The notes under the pieces are model-generated. The model ran no database searches, had not been told where the DNA came from, and saw only the letters and a list, made by a program, of their open reading frames with translations. A stretch of DNA of 6,656 bases from Thermoplasmata archaeon (GTDB taxonomy: Archaea; Thermoplasmatota; Thermoplasmata; GCA-020350865), in assembly GCA_020350865.1 (NCBI GenBank), contig CP070726.1, positions 530,393-537,048 of the forward strand. Direction: 5' to 3'. The translations under genes were made by a program, and so were the position numbers. Each line of letters opens with the position of its first letter. The first letter of the stretch is position 1. Shown here piece after piece: positions 5,991 to 6,656 of the stretch.

Positions 5991-5994
5991 ATAT

Positions 5995-6019
5995 CTTAAT
6001 ATAAGGCTAGTATATATTA
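5995..6019 (+). promoter_or_regulatory. Promoter of the ABC permease gene
   Basis: Two plus-strand TATA candidates are present: CTTAATATAAGG (5995-6006) and GTATATATTA (6010-6019). The first would start near 6027, leaving a short leader with AGGTG (6033-6037), 5 nt before the ATG. The second would start near 6040 and make the mRNA nearly leaderless. In both cases the start falls within operator copy 2. Confidence 0.45.
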
Positions 6020-6023
6020 CCTG

Positions 6024-6042
6024 CTTTACAGTAGGTGTAAAC
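6024..6042. promoter_or_regulatory. Operator copy 2 (CTTTAC-N7-GTAAAC), permease side
   Basis: CTTTAC AGTAGGT GTAAAC: the arms are identical to those of copy 1, and here the dyad extends to 6-bp arms, TTTACA/TGTAAA with a 5-nt spacer. It covers the predicted initiation region and the AGGTG ribosome site and ends one base before the permease ATG. A bound repressor would block the divergent gene. The 81-bp offset from copy 1 places one site at each promoter. Confidence 0.6.
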
Positions 6043-6656
6043 ATGCTGCTTCGCATACTTGGAAAATCCATCTCCCGCAGAAAGGGGAGAATTGCCATTG
6101 CCATCGTCGCAGTGATGATGGGTGCCTCCATAACTGGCGCCCTGATAACAACATCCATGAATATCAAAGAACAGGTGGGATTGGAGTTCAGACAGTACGG
6201 TGCCAATATTCTGCTGGTCCCCAAATCCGAGAGCATATCGGTTTCGATAGGTGATGTGGACTACGGCTCCGTGACCGAGCAGCGCTATCTCGAGGAATCG
6301 GACCTTCCCAAAATCAAGGAGATAAACTGGTCCAAGAACATCCTGGGGTACGCACCGTACCTTTACTCGGTGGTAACTGTCGAAAACCAGAAGACTGTTC
6401 TTTCAGGGGTCTGGTTCGACCAGATAAAACGCATAAGCCCCTGGTGGGATTTGACCGGGAATTGGATCGACAACAGAAGCGACGCCGAGAGCGCCATAAT
6501 AGGCATCACCGTATCAAAGGTTCTTGGTGTAGGTATTGGGGATGACCTGACCATATGCTACAACGATACAGTAAATGTAACCCAAAAGACGGTGAAGGTT
6601 GGGGGAATCGTAAATACCGGAAGCTCGGAGGACAATCAGATATTTGTGACATTATC
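6043..6656 (+). CDS. MacB/FtsX-like ABC transporter permease (partial, C-terminus outside window)
   Basis: Only the first 204 codons are present. The order is typical of MacB_PCD/FtsX permeases: a short basic N-terminus (MLLRILGKSISRRKGR), one hydrophobic helix (about 17-37, IAIAIVAVMMGASITGALIT), then an extracytoplasmic domain with EFRQYGANILLVPKSES, GYAPYLYSVVTV, WWDLTGNWI and AIIGITVSKVLGVGIGDDLTI. The last is the usual 'G..la..lglkvGD.i.l' segment of the periplasmic core domain. The remaining helices would lie beyond the right edge. The GANILLVP stretch recalls permeases encoded in some iron-uptake-like clusters, but the substrate cannot be assigned here. The ATG at 6043 has AGGTG 5 nt upstream. 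The gene is divergent from the BlaI-like operon and shares its regulatory region; an ATPase gene would be expected downstream. Confidence 0.85.
   Translation, partial: MLLRILGKSISRRKGRIAIAIVAVMMGASITGALITTSMNIKEQVGLEFRQYGANILLVPKSESISVSIGDVDYGSVTEQRYLEESDLPKIKEINWSKNILGYAPYLYSVVTVENQKTVLSGVWFDQIKRISPWWDLTGNWIDNRSDAESAIIGITVSKVLGVGIGDDLTICYNDTVNVTQKTVKVGGIVNTGSSEDNQIFVTL

Noticed and set aside
6361..6377. CTTTAC-N6-GTAAC as a third operator copy inside the permease gene
   Set aside because: The spacer is 6 and not 7, the right arm lacks the final A-C match, and the bases are explained by ordinary codons (Leu-Tyr-Ser-Val-Val-Thr).

Overview
The window looks archaeal, most likely euryarchaeal and perhaps from the Thermoplasmatota or a related lineage. 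Promoters read as BRE/TATA boxes (TTTAATA-like). One long gene fits a leaderless start directly downstream of its TATA box, and ATA/AGA codons are common. The surface proteins combine signal peptides, propeller or Ig-like repeats and a C-terminal membrane anchor. No rRNA, tRNA, CRISPR array, insertion sequence or phage gene was seen. The lineage call is an inference from style, not from a marker gene.

Layout, left to right. (1) Positions 1-1060, minus strand: the N-terminal 353 residues of a membrane-anchored surface protein with repeated NEW3/CARDB-like beta-sandwich domains; it runs off the left edge. (2) Positions 1242-3878, minus: a large surface protein with a signal peptide, a predicted seven-bladed beta-propeller, four Ig-like repeats, one transmembrane helix and a short cytoplasmic tail ending in a CxxC...CxxC zinc ribbon. 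(3) Positions 3999-4685, minus: a DUF6602-like protein with a PD-(D/E)XK-type core (SPEID...VEVK), behind a leader of about 110 nt that holds short inverted repeats. (4) Positions 4877-5909, minus: a two-gene operon of a BlaI/MecI-type winged-helix repressor followed, 4 nt after its stop codon, by a short two-helix membrane metalloprotease with HELYH. (5) Position 6043 to the right edge, plus: the start of a MacB/FtsX-like ABC transporter permease, divergent from the operon.

The most interesting part is the 5909-6043 divergent promoter region. Two copies of one 19-bp motif, CTTTAC-N7-GTAAAC, lie 81 bp apart. One sits where the repressor operon's transcription start should be, the other where the permease gene's start should be. 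With the BlaI-like repressor and membrane protease next door, this suggests a compact archaeal module: the membrane protease inactivates a repressor that controls both its own operon and a divergent ABC transporter. The protease has no penicillin-binding sensor domain, and archaea lack murein peptidoglycan, so the signal is probably not a beta-lactam. The operator pair is seen directly in the sequence; the regulatory circuit is inferred.
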